NCBI GenBank assembly: GCA_958299035.1
Contig: CATQJL010000001.1
Location: 2,542,001-2,606,000 of the forward strand
DNA: 64,000 bases
Reading direction: 5' to 3'
DNA from: Cylicocyclus nassatus
Taxonomy: Eukaryota > Nematoda > Chromadorea > Rhabditida > Strongylidae
Below, piece after piece: positions 44,108 through 55,400 of the stretch (position 1 is its first letter; each line of letters starts with the position of its first letter). The position numbers and the translations under genes were made by a program. The notes beneath the pieces were generated by a model. The model was given only the letters and a program-made list of their open reading frames with translations, was not told the origin of the DNA and ran no database searches.

Positions 44108-46775
44108 TTACTGCAGATCACTGATCAAAGTAGTTCTTGGGTATTTTTCTTTGAGCTGCTTCCATTGAACAACAATGTCGTCAGTCAAACCGAGGAAGTA
44201 AAGGATAGACCCTGTAAATCACACTTAGATGCATTTCTCAGTCTATGAAACCAATGAAGCAGAGCAAATAGTAATTGAAAATTAGCATTAATGTTGCTGG
44301 ATTTATAACTTTTAACATCTTCAAGAAAAGGAAAGGCACACTTCGGCCAGAATTCGCTAAAAAGCGCTCAAATTTCTTTGATCTCTCTTCGCAACTTTCC
44401 GTCACTACTCACATACGTTTCATGCTGGCCTAGCGCTTTTAGGTTAGCGCGAAACGTTGTGAGGAGAGATGGAAAAATGTGAAGAGAGACCAAAAAATTT
44501 GAGTGGTGTTAGACGCCTTCAAAACCTTTCGCTAGACTTTCGAGCGAAATCTGGGCGATGTTAATACTTACTATATATTATCTAAAAAAATGAAGTAATC
44601 AAGAGGTGGACAGTCTGACTAACCTGACAAAGATAAACTTTCAACGCGACAAAGTGACTCTTCGTAAATGATAACTGTATCTCGCAACCGCACCATATCG
44701 AAAAGAGCAGCGGCAAAGACAACAGGGATGCAGCTTCCTGGACCGTTTACTAGGAGAAGATCAGGACTGGAAGATAATTCAAGCTAATCCATGTTCCGAA
44801 CGAGAAAGCAGTGACCCACTTGGCTTTCCAAACCAAACGTAAAGCATGAATAAAGGCGTACAAAGTGGTCGGAACACTAGTCACAAAGCTTTGGCCAACT
44901 TCACGACTCCGTGGAATTGTGCAAATGTGGAATGTGTGGTTCGCGCATGTTTTCTCAAATTCAAGCGCCTGAAACCATCAAATAAATGCAAACACGACAA
45001 CACGCAGCAGACTCCGGGCCGATGTGCTCAAAGTGGAGTCTATCACATTTTACCTGTGAAACACTTTTACGTATCTTTAGAAAGCTAAACTGGACTAAAA
45101 TGTCATCATCAGTAATCTGCAAAATTTACAAAGATTACAAACTTCTCTCTGTAAAATATCGGAATAGTAAGCGGAAAGATACAATTAGTGACACATTTCG
45201 GATGGGGTGACGCTCCCACTTGTGACAACGAGATTCTCACAACTTTCAAGTTCTGATGATTAGCGTAATCACGTGCGACTGATTACACGACTTACTCATG
45301 CTAGCAATGAAAATTAGGTCTCGCAGTAAAAGGCGCGATTTCTCTAGCTGTCACCAACTCAAAAGTATTGTTAATTCGTTGACCGCACGGACTGGACATC
45401 ACTGCGGAGCACACGCCGTGGGGTAAAACGCTTAATCTAAAACTGAATTTGCACCAGACTGACCGTTTAGACTGTGTAGGGTGCGCGCCATACTTGTAAC
45501 TAAGCCACCGCCGCCGGCAGCTCAGGCTGGGTTCATACTAATCCGTAAGTTCCACAACAGTTCCAGCACAGCGCAATTACTTACGGATCAGTATGAACCC
45601 AGTCTCAGGTACTGCTCTAACGGCTAAGATATTCCCTTCGAAACTGGAAACCAGAATCGTATTTCGCATGAATTCATGGCGCAACCCATCAGTTTCGCGT
45701 GGGTCCTGCGCGAAAATGAGGGGCTGCTCCATGGATCCATGCGAAGTACGATCCTACGGTTCAGTTTGGAGATATCTCAGCCGTTTGTGAGTCACTTCCG
45801 CTGCCGCTAGGGCAATGCCTTAGTGGGCCCCAAAATTAGTTTCCACGTGAAATCCCCATAGGTCGAGATTTGCCTGGACGCTGCCTTCAAAGGCAGTGTC
45901 TCGGCAAAATTTTGTCTTCCAGTTTTTCATCTGTGCAGAGCCTTTTCTCCATGTGGAATCCATATCTGGGCTTTTCAACGCATGAAGATGGCGAAAATGA
46001 GCTTCTCAAAGCTTTCCAGGTCCGCAATCAGCGGAAAATACGTGTATGTGCGCGGGGCCGGAACGAGGGAGGCGACGAAAGACTTCCGGCGTACCTTCAC
46101 TGAAGTGGACCTGTAAAAAGAAGCTCATTTTCACCATTTTCATGCGCTATAGCCCAAATATGGATTCCGTATGGCGAGAAAGCTCCGAAAAGGTGAAAAA
46201 ATGGAAAACGAGTTCTGGAGAGACACTGATCCACTCCGCTATTTGTCAGTAACTGATCTGGCCGATAGCGAAGTGTCAAGGGATCTCGACTTCGATATCG
46301 GTCAGGTCGGTAAATTGACCAATAGCGGTGGATGAAGTAGATCAAGCGAATCAAGTGGATTAGGTATGGTGCATGCTTAAGAGACTGACAAAAGATATGA
46401 AGGTGGGCGTTTGAACACCAAGAGGCAAATGTCTCTTTCGTTCGAGATTAGTGCACCTGACAATCAAACGGCATGGAATATCTTCGAATAAGTGCTTAAC
46501 CCTACCTTGTCCTTGCTCATGTGGTCCGTGTCTGCTACGACGTACCAGCGCGGAGTATACTGAGTTCCCATGTGCTTCAGCAGCTCCAGCATTTCAGTTG
46601 TGTGGCCACCAGAACCAAGCACACAACACAGCGATACAGTGCCCACCTTGGGATCGAGCAGATGCTTTCTGTGTCCCCGATTGGAATGTCGCACGATGTA
46701 GCAGAGGTAGCCAGTCGTTATGAAGACGCCCCATAGTATCACACTAACGATGCAGAAGAAGAACACGAATATCAT
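44108..46775 (-). CDS. alg14: ALG14, UDP-GlcNAc transferase membrane subunit
   Basis: Complete four-exon model on the minus strand: 46775-46506, 44968-44820, 44766-44624 and 44211-44108, 221 residues (human protein about 216). Residues 2-28 form a single membrane anchor. The Rossmann-type glycine loop GSGGHT is at 54-59, followed by ADTDHMS (81-87), IPRSREVGQSF (108-118), NGPGSCIP (147-154), ESLCRVESLSLSG (176-188) and VQWKQLKEKYP (202-212), all in the family order. Exon phases agree (0, 2, 1). ALG14 anchors the catalytic ALG13 at the cytosolic face of the endoplasmic reticulum to add the second GlcNAc to dolichol-PP-GlcNAc in N-glycan assembly. The start at 46775 is chosen because it precedes the anchor and lies 11 nt after a TTTCAG acceptor. 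The frame is open upstream to an ATG at 46979, which would add 68 unlikely residues. Intron 1 (~1.5 kb) is full of foldbacks. Confidence 0.93.
44367..44510. repeat. Foldback in ALG14 intron 3
   Basis: AAATTTCTTTGATCTCTCTT is mirrored by AAGAGAGACCAAAAAATTT, with an inner stem around CTAGCGC and GCGCGAAACG. A small inverted repeat, presumably an old MITE. Confidence 0.55.
45405..45886. mobile_element. AGGCAG-family element C, in ALG14 intron 1
   Basis: The right part matches the palindrome at 52202-52557 (CTAACGGCTAAGATATTCCC, CCATAGGTC.AGA..TGCCTGGACGCTGCCT) and ends at 45886. The left end is degraded. A separate hairpin (45526-45603) is inserted in it. Confidence 0.6.
45526..45603. mobile_element. 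78-bp hairpin insertion inside element C
   Basis: Arms CTGGGTTCATACT.ATCCGTAAGT and its complement, flanked by CTCAG on both sides. Excising it restores CGGCAGCTCAGGTA, the sequence found at the matching place in 52202-52557, so the insertion and a 5-bp duplication are directly supported. Confidence 0.7.
45891..46230. mobile_element. AGGCAG-family element D, in ALG14 intron 1
   Basis: It starts AGGCAGTGTCTCGGC directly after TCAA (a degraded TTAA) that also ends element C. Inverted arms around ATGAAGATGGCGAAAATGAGCT (shortened) near 45980 and 46120 meet near a CCGGAAG centre. The right end is not sharp. Confidence 0.5.
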
Positions 46776-47045
46776 CTCAGCGCACACTGAAACCACAGAG
46801 TCGGAGTCGCACACCGATCCCAAACCCACTGTGTCAATGCCTTGCTCGTAGAATAGGCGTATTAGTGTGCACGCGCATTTGCGTACATTGGTACAAATCC
46901 TTTTTCGCGCGTGCATTTCAATGCAACTCAAAATTGAGCCTTGAATTTTCTTTAACTTATTCTGTTTGAATGGACTCAACTGTTTAATTCAGAGTCAGCA
47001 AGAATCTGCTCATATTGGACAGAAAACTACGGATCTGAATATAGA
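46776..47045. promoter_or_regulatory. Divergent promoter region and trans-splice acceptors
   Basis: 270 bp separate the ATG codons of ALG14 (minus) and the NCBP3-like gene (plus). On the minus strand GTGGTTTCAG ends at 46787, 11 nt before the ALG14 ATG, as expected for a spliced-leader acceptor. On the plus strand TTTAATTCAG ends at 46992, 53 nt before the other ATG. Promoter elements themselves are not recognisable by eye. Confidence 0.55.
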
Positions 47046-49424
47046 ATGACCACTGAAGGTAATGCTTTCTTTGTTTGTTTTTTTTCAGCTTTGAGTTTTT
47101 TATTACACATTAGGTGACAACGACGTTTGGAACAGAGCCTTGATTCAAAGTGTTAGATGAGAGAATCAGATTGGCTTTGAATCTTTGCCAATTAAGTTCA
47201 TTTGACTCTCATCGATCTAACGATGAAGCGAGCGTACTAAATTTCCGAAATGCTGAAGATCAATGTATATTCATTCCTTTCGTTTGCTTTGACTTAATCG
47301 CTTAATATCACGCATTGTCAATGTTCGAGCAATCTATATAAAGTGAACGAGTCATTCACTGGTCTTATTACAGAATATGAGTTGGATTACGACGAAGAAC
47401 CAGTTGTCGAACAACACGCGTCTTCCACCAATGTAAGTTCGTGTGCTTGTTTTCCTCCTGAATTAGTCGCATCATCTTGAATATCCGCTGTTCATGGATC
47501 AGACTGAAAACCCTTTCTGAAGCGATCTTTTTTCTCATTGCCAAAGCACTTCGTTTACGTACTTTTCGAAATTCTACTCTTCTCCTTGCGTTATAATGCT
47601 CTATGTGATGAACGCTCTCTTCCTCATATCTGTCTCTCATTGAAAATCTCTGTCTTTTGCTCGTAGACTGGTTAGATTGTTATCCAAAACTTGATAGTTT
47701 CCGTTGAGCTATATGTAGTCTTGGAATTTTGTGATAATACACCACAGTGTATGATACGCAGTATCAGAATTAGCAAAATTCAACGTCTTTCTCAGTGCCG
47801 CGAAGCTCAAATGACAACTGAATTCCACCTTTGTGATGACCGGAGGTCATTGTCAGCTAGTCTCTACATCCCCGCAGTTTTCTGATAATCTTCAGTTCTG
47901 GAGGGCTAGCCATTTGAATGGGTAAGCAAGGTGAGTAGGTCCTTCCTTGTAGATGATAGCAGCGGTCTTATTGTCACACCACACACGTGCATCATCTAAG
48001 CGTTTTCGATTAGAAGAGAAATGACTTTGATGCAGGGCTCGGTACAGGTGGTACAAGCTGGATATTTTTGAGACAAAAAGCATAGGGGGTATCGTTTTGT
48101 GGCCGAGAAGACGCAAAAATTGCAACGTTTTTTAACACGTTTCGGACCGGTGCTGCACATGGTGAATCACCGAATTTGCAACCACCTCCTGCTTCCTATA
48201 TTATGTTTCATTCATAGCCGATGATCTCATCCTATTGGTATAAGCCTACTGTCCCATATATCACCGTGGTCTTGTATCAACTCACTTCGTTCGGACAATG
48301 CAGCGACAAACAGTAAACAGTCGCAAATCGGCGCGGCGTTGCGAACCTCGCGTGCGGCGAAACCTTCGCGCTGTTCATTTTTAAGCTGGATAAATCGCAT
48401 TTTCAAGGGATTTTCTCTCGTTACAAGGCATAGGAGAATACAAGAACTGATAAGCAAACGAAATTTTCCCATTCTAAAAGACGTAAACGCTCCTTGTGCG
48501 GTTGTAGGTACGAAGGTATGTTACACGGACGTCAGAATCACAACTTGGCAATTTTTTTTCTATAGGGGTTAATTAGCATGCTTATCACAAAAATTGTGTT
48601 ACTTTTGTGAATTAGCGCTATTTTATGATGTTACAGTGCATATGGTAGTCTGGATCAGATCAAAACCTCAAATCTAGTTCAAACCGTAGTAGATGACCAC
48701 TTGAATCTCATAAAAAGAATCTTCTAGGAATAACCCAGATCATGATGTGATTAGGATGATGAAGAAGCCCCTGCACGAAGTTTTGAACCAATTTGGAATT
48801 TTGACTAACCTACTATATACCCACCTTAATTCACACAGGAAGGCGTTTTTGCGCGAAAAAAGTGTGATATTCGTGATCAGCAGGTCAGAAAACCCCCAAG
48901 TACCAAGTTTGAGAGAAATCCACGTTTCTGAACTTTTGGGGCCCAAATTTCGGGATAGCCAAGTACCTCTCGCTTTCATTGCAAAACATGGGACATGACG
49001 TCAAATGAAGACGTTGTGGAAGTACTCATAAGAGCAGTGCGAATCACAACACTTGGCGCAATTTATTCACGAACATAGCTCGAAATTATGCAAATGAAAA
49101 AAGTCGGTCCCCAGCGTCCCTCGTGCTTCACATGGTGCAGCACGAAATTTTGCCGCGCGCGATTTCGCGGTCCGAAACGTGTTAAGTTGACGTTTCGTTT
49201 TTAAGGGCTTTTTACGTTTAGGGTCCAGGATCAAAGGGGATTTCGTTTCGAAATTTTTTTGGTGCCAGCTCGTGCCGTGCGCTGCTTTGATGTCTTTACT
49301 TAGATTTTCTTGCGGGAAAAAATCGCATTGTAGTATCTTTGGAATAAATCATACGATGGGCTACTTTTTTTTCTCAACAGAATTCTCTCTTCCTATGTGT
49401 TCAAAATTCTGGATTTCGAGTATT

Positions 49425-49461
<37 letters not shown>

Positions 49462-52400
49462 ATCTGATCTACTCTTGATGAATCTTGGGAAGCATTTGAT
49501 TGGACTGTCTACTCGCTCAGCATGACCAGATTACTGAACATAATTAGATGTTCTCTGCTTCGAAAACGAATGTTGGCTCGACATCTTCTTATCTTGATAA
49601 TCGAGTGGCGTTCTTTTGAGACATATATGACGTTTGTCCATTGCTCACTCAATCTCTTCGACTTAAATATTTACGAGGCAATGTTATGAAGTTTGGATGT
49701 GATTTACTTTCTTGATGGCAGACCTATTGTAGGTCAGGGAGCAACTAGTTTTTCGTAGTTTTGTGTTTTTATACGATATGAATGATGAACATATTCATTG
49801 TCACTGAACGCTACCTAATCTCTCTATCATTATTTGATATTCAACCTTAAAATGATGCCTTTTCGAGTACTCGAATCATTGCATCTGTCAAGATTGGCTT
49901 ACCTTGTGGAAGTGCGGTTTGAGTAACTGCACTATCGTTTGATGGTAGAAATACGTGATCGGTGAATATCATCAGATCTGTCTGAAGATGTCAGCTATAC
50001 CGTTGATTCACTGACTATATGATCGGTTTGGTTCGCAATTACTGCGCGCTACCGTGACTGAAGACGTAAAATTTAGAAAATATGTTATTCGATGGAGGAA
50101 GGTAAGCTTTACAAGATGGCGTCTGATTAATGAACTTCGATCCATGTGAAGTTGGAACCAAAATCCGTACTGATACCGAAAAATTAGATCATCAAAATTC
50201 TACTAACTTTCGGCTTGGTCACGCATCTAGTGTCCACATCAGACATTCATATGTAATTTGCTATATTTTTCCTATGCTTAAAAACTGAGAAAACGAAATT
50301 TGGTGATCTAACGATATTGGACAGTTCCCACATCAGTATTCCTATATCACAACTTGCAATTAAAACTATGGATTTTGATCTTTTGGATCTTACAAGGACG
50401 TCATATTTAGCAGAAAAGCAGACGAACTTAATCTTATTTTTAGTCTGTTTTTTTGGCTACAGCCGCGCCCGAAGAATCATCTCCTTCCTCGCCTCTTGGA
50501 ATTTTTAGCTCTTGCAACGTACTTCACGTGGATTGAATTTTTGCGATTATTCAAATGCCATTTTGTAGGGCCTACTATGCTCTATCAAATTATGTGTATC
50601 CTACATTTTTCGTATGTACCATACCGCGGTAGTGTAAGGAATATGCATCGATCATAAAATATCCTAATTTCTGTGTTGGTGTATCGAACAATTTTGTAGA
50701 ATTGTGAAATCAGCAGCTTACAGTTCTCAAGTTTAATTTTTAACTTAATCGTCATTATGTCACAAGCTTTCAATATTATTGTAAAAAATGCGTGAACTGC
50801 GTAATCGACCATTTTTAGCGAAATTCTAGAGAGAGCTTCATATAGGATACATTTCGAGGTGTAAAGCATCTGACAGGAGGACATCCCGACACTGAACCGC
50901 GAGATCGTATCTTACTTGACGATTTCCCATTGCCAGTCGCTTTAAATGAAGCAAGGTCATTTTTCTCGCTGAAAAACGCTGTTGATTCGATAGAGTGCAC
51001 CACAGTTGTTGAGATCTCACAAAAGTAGCTTTGTCAGAAAGAAGTGTGCTTTCTGAGCTCAATGGTCGTATCCATTTTGATACTGGTGCTGCACTCGCTG
51101 ATGAACAATGCTTATGCTTTCTTTGGTTATGTTTCGCATATGATTTTCTAGACTCAATAGCCTTTGTGTTACGGGATATGTTCTGCTACTTATATTGTTA
51201 TTCTACAGTTCAAGCGACAGGTGAGGACTCAAATAATGTGGAAGTGCGCGTTTGGTACAGCGTAGAAGGATGACATCGGTGGGAGTCTTGCAGAAACCAA
51301 AACTGATTCTGCCGTTGTTGTGCGTTCCCATTGGTTGGTCGCTTTGCTATCCTTCAATGAATGTGCTTTGCCTTGGATCCATATTCCAAAAAATTTTAGC
51401 ATCTCCTCCCATTATCGTTCATAGAATTTTTGAGTGTTAATGATACTCCGCCGGATCTTGGGATTGATGTGATCTTGGTTTTCTTGCTCTGTAAACGTAA
51501 AACCTCAAAATTTCACAGCGCTTTTCTGGATACAAACACCTTTTTGTTTCTCCGGCCTAATTTCATTTTTTTTACTGCAATGTTTAGATTATTGGAATGT
51601 TTCCTGAAGTTGATTTATAGGCTCACTTTTCATCGGGGAACTGATGTAAGTTAATCGGCATCTTCTTCTTTCGAATTCTCAGTAATCTTGTTTTTATTGC
51701 GTTTTCTCTTATCTATCCAACTTCATAACAAGTTTAAGCCGGAGAAGTTGGCTGTTCTAAGACTGGCTCTTTCCAATAAGTCGCAGCTAGTAGAATTTCG
51801 AAAAAGAAGCACATCATAAAATTTGCGAATTTCTCTACATTGTGCATTTTGATACTGTAATCGTTTCCTTCCGAAGCAGCTAAATAATAAAAATTTTTGA
51901 TCCAATCATGAAGGCACTTGCAATCCTCAGCTAATATAGATTGTTGATTAATTTGATGATTGTCAGATTTTGAGAGATGAATGTTTATCTTGTGTGTAGG
52001 ATAAAAGCAGGTCTATCAATTATTCAACCTCTGCTCGACTATCACGCGTTTTCGTCCTTTCATAATTACTTTCATCCATTTCCTCGAGCCGATGGCAACG
52101 CATTAGACTAGAAATTTTGGGATCGGTATGCTAGCCGCTGCTGCTATGAATTTTTAGAGCATCATTACCAGTTGCTTCATGCAGTCAAATCTACCTCTTA
52201 AAGGCAGCGTCCAGGCAGATCTGTACCTATGGGGCTTTTGAGTGGAAAGTACTTTTGGGGCCCTAACTAAGGCACTGCCCAAGCGGCAGCTCAGGTAGTC
52301 CTCTAATGGCTGAGATATTTCCCTCGAAACTGGCCCCCGCGAACGTATTCGCATGGATTCATGGCAGTTTCGCGCCAGGATCCATGCTTTGCGCCATGAA

Positions 52401-55400
52401 TCCATGCGAAACACGGTCGCGGGGTCCAGTTTCGAGGGGAATATCTCAGCCGTTAGACCACTACCTGAGCTGCCGCTTGGGCAGTGCCTTAGTTAGGGCC
52501 CCAAAAGTACTTTCCACGTAAAAGCCCCATAGGTCCAGAACTGCCTGGACGCTGCCTTTAAATGTCATTTGTGTCCGTTGCCATGAGAAGTGCGAAAAAG
52601 ATGAGGTCGCAATTTTCGACGAGGCGAAGATCGTTAAAAGAAATTCGGCTCTTTATGGCACTGCAGAGAGCAAAAGCAAACAATTGCTTACGAAAGCAGT
52701 TATAAAAAAGTAGCGAACGCACTAAATTCTCACAAGGAAGGGATAATACGCCAGAGGGCAGACTTGCTCTTCTTCCTTTTACCGGGACATCTGAGGTGTT
52801 AAGAAAAAGGTACGGGCAGAAGTTTAGAGCATATTAGTTTAACAAGTTTGCTCCTTAAACATTGAGCCTCAATGCAAATTTTCGGATGTAATTGTTTTTC
52901 CAAAAATTTGGTGTTTCCGTCATCGCACTAGCTTACACAAGCCAACCATTTTTGAATACATAAGTGGCAACAACGCCCATACCACCTATCTTTGTGCCAG
53001 TTTAGAACATCTGACATTGAAAAGTAAGATCAAACAACCGTTTTTCTCATGGCCAGGGTTCACATCCATCAAAGGATTAGAACTACCCAGAAAAGAATCG
53101 AATCGTGACAAAGACGAGGGAATTGCTATGGAAAAGCCGACGGCAATCGATTTCATTGGCAATGCGAAGCAGTCATGTATGGGTGGGCGGACGGGGGACC
53201 CGCCCCGCCTCGCGTAGGACCCGCCCAGTGTCGGCCCGACTCCCTTGTCTGTGCAGCAGGTTGAGCAGAGCTGCCTGCTGAGCTCAGATATCGCGCTTAT
53301 TCACTACTGCTTACTCTCGAGAGGGTCACATAAATATTCTTTTTTTGAGAAGAACATGGTCATTAGCGTTTATCGACTACCTCACCCTCAGTGACATCTC
53401 TCTAGCTAGTTCATCTCTACTTCCGACGGTCATCTCTCTTTTCCACCAGCCACTGTCGTAATCGGATTGTTTGTGGCTTCGCAGTCTTTCAGATGTTTTA
53501 CTTGAAAATTGGTGCGACTGAGGTTTTTCTCATCAATATAATCCCAAATGAGCACCGTCTCGCCGCCTGAACCTTTCGTCTCAACCTCTACTCTTGGGTA
53601 GGTGAGCAAAGTTTCAGGTGTGCGAGCGATCTCAATGTTGCAATACCTAAATAGCTTACAAGCTTATGGCTGTCTTGTCGCATCTACCTTTCGAAAAATA
53701 TTTTTGTTCAGCCAACAGACGATGGACCATCTACCAAGGAGATCTTCGGAATATCTCGTCCCCCAGTTGCTCAGGTGGAGTTTATTTTTTTTTTCATATG
53801 TGGGCATACAACACACGATTGATAAATTACCATGCCTTTCAATCCTTTGAGTCAAAGATATATTTTTCTGAAATCGACACCATTCAAAATTTTGATGGAA
53901 TTGCGCAAGTATAGGGTTGGTAAATTACTGAAAGAAAATATGGTTCTATATTATCTGCTTGTGTTTAGAAATTTACATTTTCGAGCAGTATAATCTGGTT
54001 CGCTATGGCTCCTCGATCACTAGATTGTATCCGTCTGCTGGAATTTGAATTTTAGTTGATTTGCATTCATGAGTTGTTAGAGATGTGAAAGGATAGTTAG
54101 TGATGATTTTGATGCATGGGCTGGTGCCTGAGATGATTAGTGTGCAAGTTGGGTCGGATGCTACAGATTCTTATGAGGACTCGTCATCTCTGAGAATCTC
54201 TGCGCTGATCTCACACTTTTTCTCTTGTCACCATCGAAGATGGGTAGTGAAGTGAAGCAGCGCAGTTTGGTCAAGTCTGCTCCAGTTTGCGTCAACTTGG
54301 GTAAATTTTGAAACTAATCAATCTCCATTACTGAGTGCTGTTCGCATCGCTGGACCAGCTAATTGCTGCAGTTCTTCACGCATCAGTTTACATGTGTCAC
54401 ATAAAAGAGTGATGGTATGGCATTGTTGAGCAATGTTGGACTAGTGCATTTTGGATACATTTTCAATGACGAATGGGACGGGGAGTGTCTGATTCTGTTT
54501 ATCGGATAAGTTCACTATTTTTCTCAGAATGATTTGATTATCTAGGTTGACTATCATCTGCTAAAGTTGACCGACGCAGGTTTGGTCCCCATATTTTCCT
54601 CAAGGATCCGAAATGTCATTTTGCAAGGGGTAGGGTAGGCCGTAGTCGGTGAGAGGAAAATCTCCCGAGATAATGAGGGTGTGCGCGTGTGCATGTGCGT
54701 TGATGCATTGATCTGCCGTTGCTGCGGGTTAATATCATGAAATTACCCCTCCATGGTTTAATAGGGGCAGAATGATCGAGTGTAACGTATTGTGGTTTTT
54801 GGTGACTGAACAAAACATGAAAGAGAACCTCTACGGCGAAAGCAAAATGTTTTGAAAATCGCCGATTTTCTGGGTTGAGTAGAATAGTAGGTTTTGTATC
54901 TTGTGACTGTGGGAGTATAGTATTGCGACAACTTTTGATTGCCCAAAAAATTGTGCGGTCTTGCACTAAAACTCATGGTACAGGTAGGCACATTACTTTG
55001 CAACTAATTTCTACTCTTCTCTTCTTGAATGGTGCGCGCTCATATCTTGACTCAATGCAAACTGGGTAGTGAGCTATCAATGTACGCAAACTGCTTGATT
55101 TTTGGTGGCGAAGAAAATTCACGCTTTTTCCGAAAAATTAGAATTGCCACGGGCTAAAGATAAAATTCAGGTTATCCGGCATGAATCAAAGCAGCAAGCC
55201 GAAATTACTAAGATTGCTATATACTAGATGAAATAGTAACAATTCGGGTGCAGTTTCTGCTTGATGCGTTTGCTTCAAGTTGCGAACGCCTTCATTCTTA
55301 TTTTTTTTGACCGCTCATTTGACCAGCTTTCGAGAAAGGCGTATATTTCCACTTCGCCATTAAAATCAAACAGCTTGCGCACATTTGCGCAGTTCATTCC

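Noticed and set aside
46776..46979. Upstream extension of ALG14 to an ATG at 46979.
   Set aside because: It would put 68 basic, unrelated residues before the membrane anchor. The TTTCAG acceptor 11 nt before the ATG at 46775 and the family length favour the shorter protein.
47368..47640. Minus-strand arginine-rich open frame.
   Set aside because: It overlaps exon 2 of the NCBP3-like gene on the other strand and resembles no family. Probably a shadow.
53017..53217. Plus-strand frame with charged residues inside intron 2 of the NCBP3-like gene.
   Set aside because: It has a plausible acceptor but no match to the expected N-terminal region and a low-complexity G/C-rich end. Not enough for an exon call.
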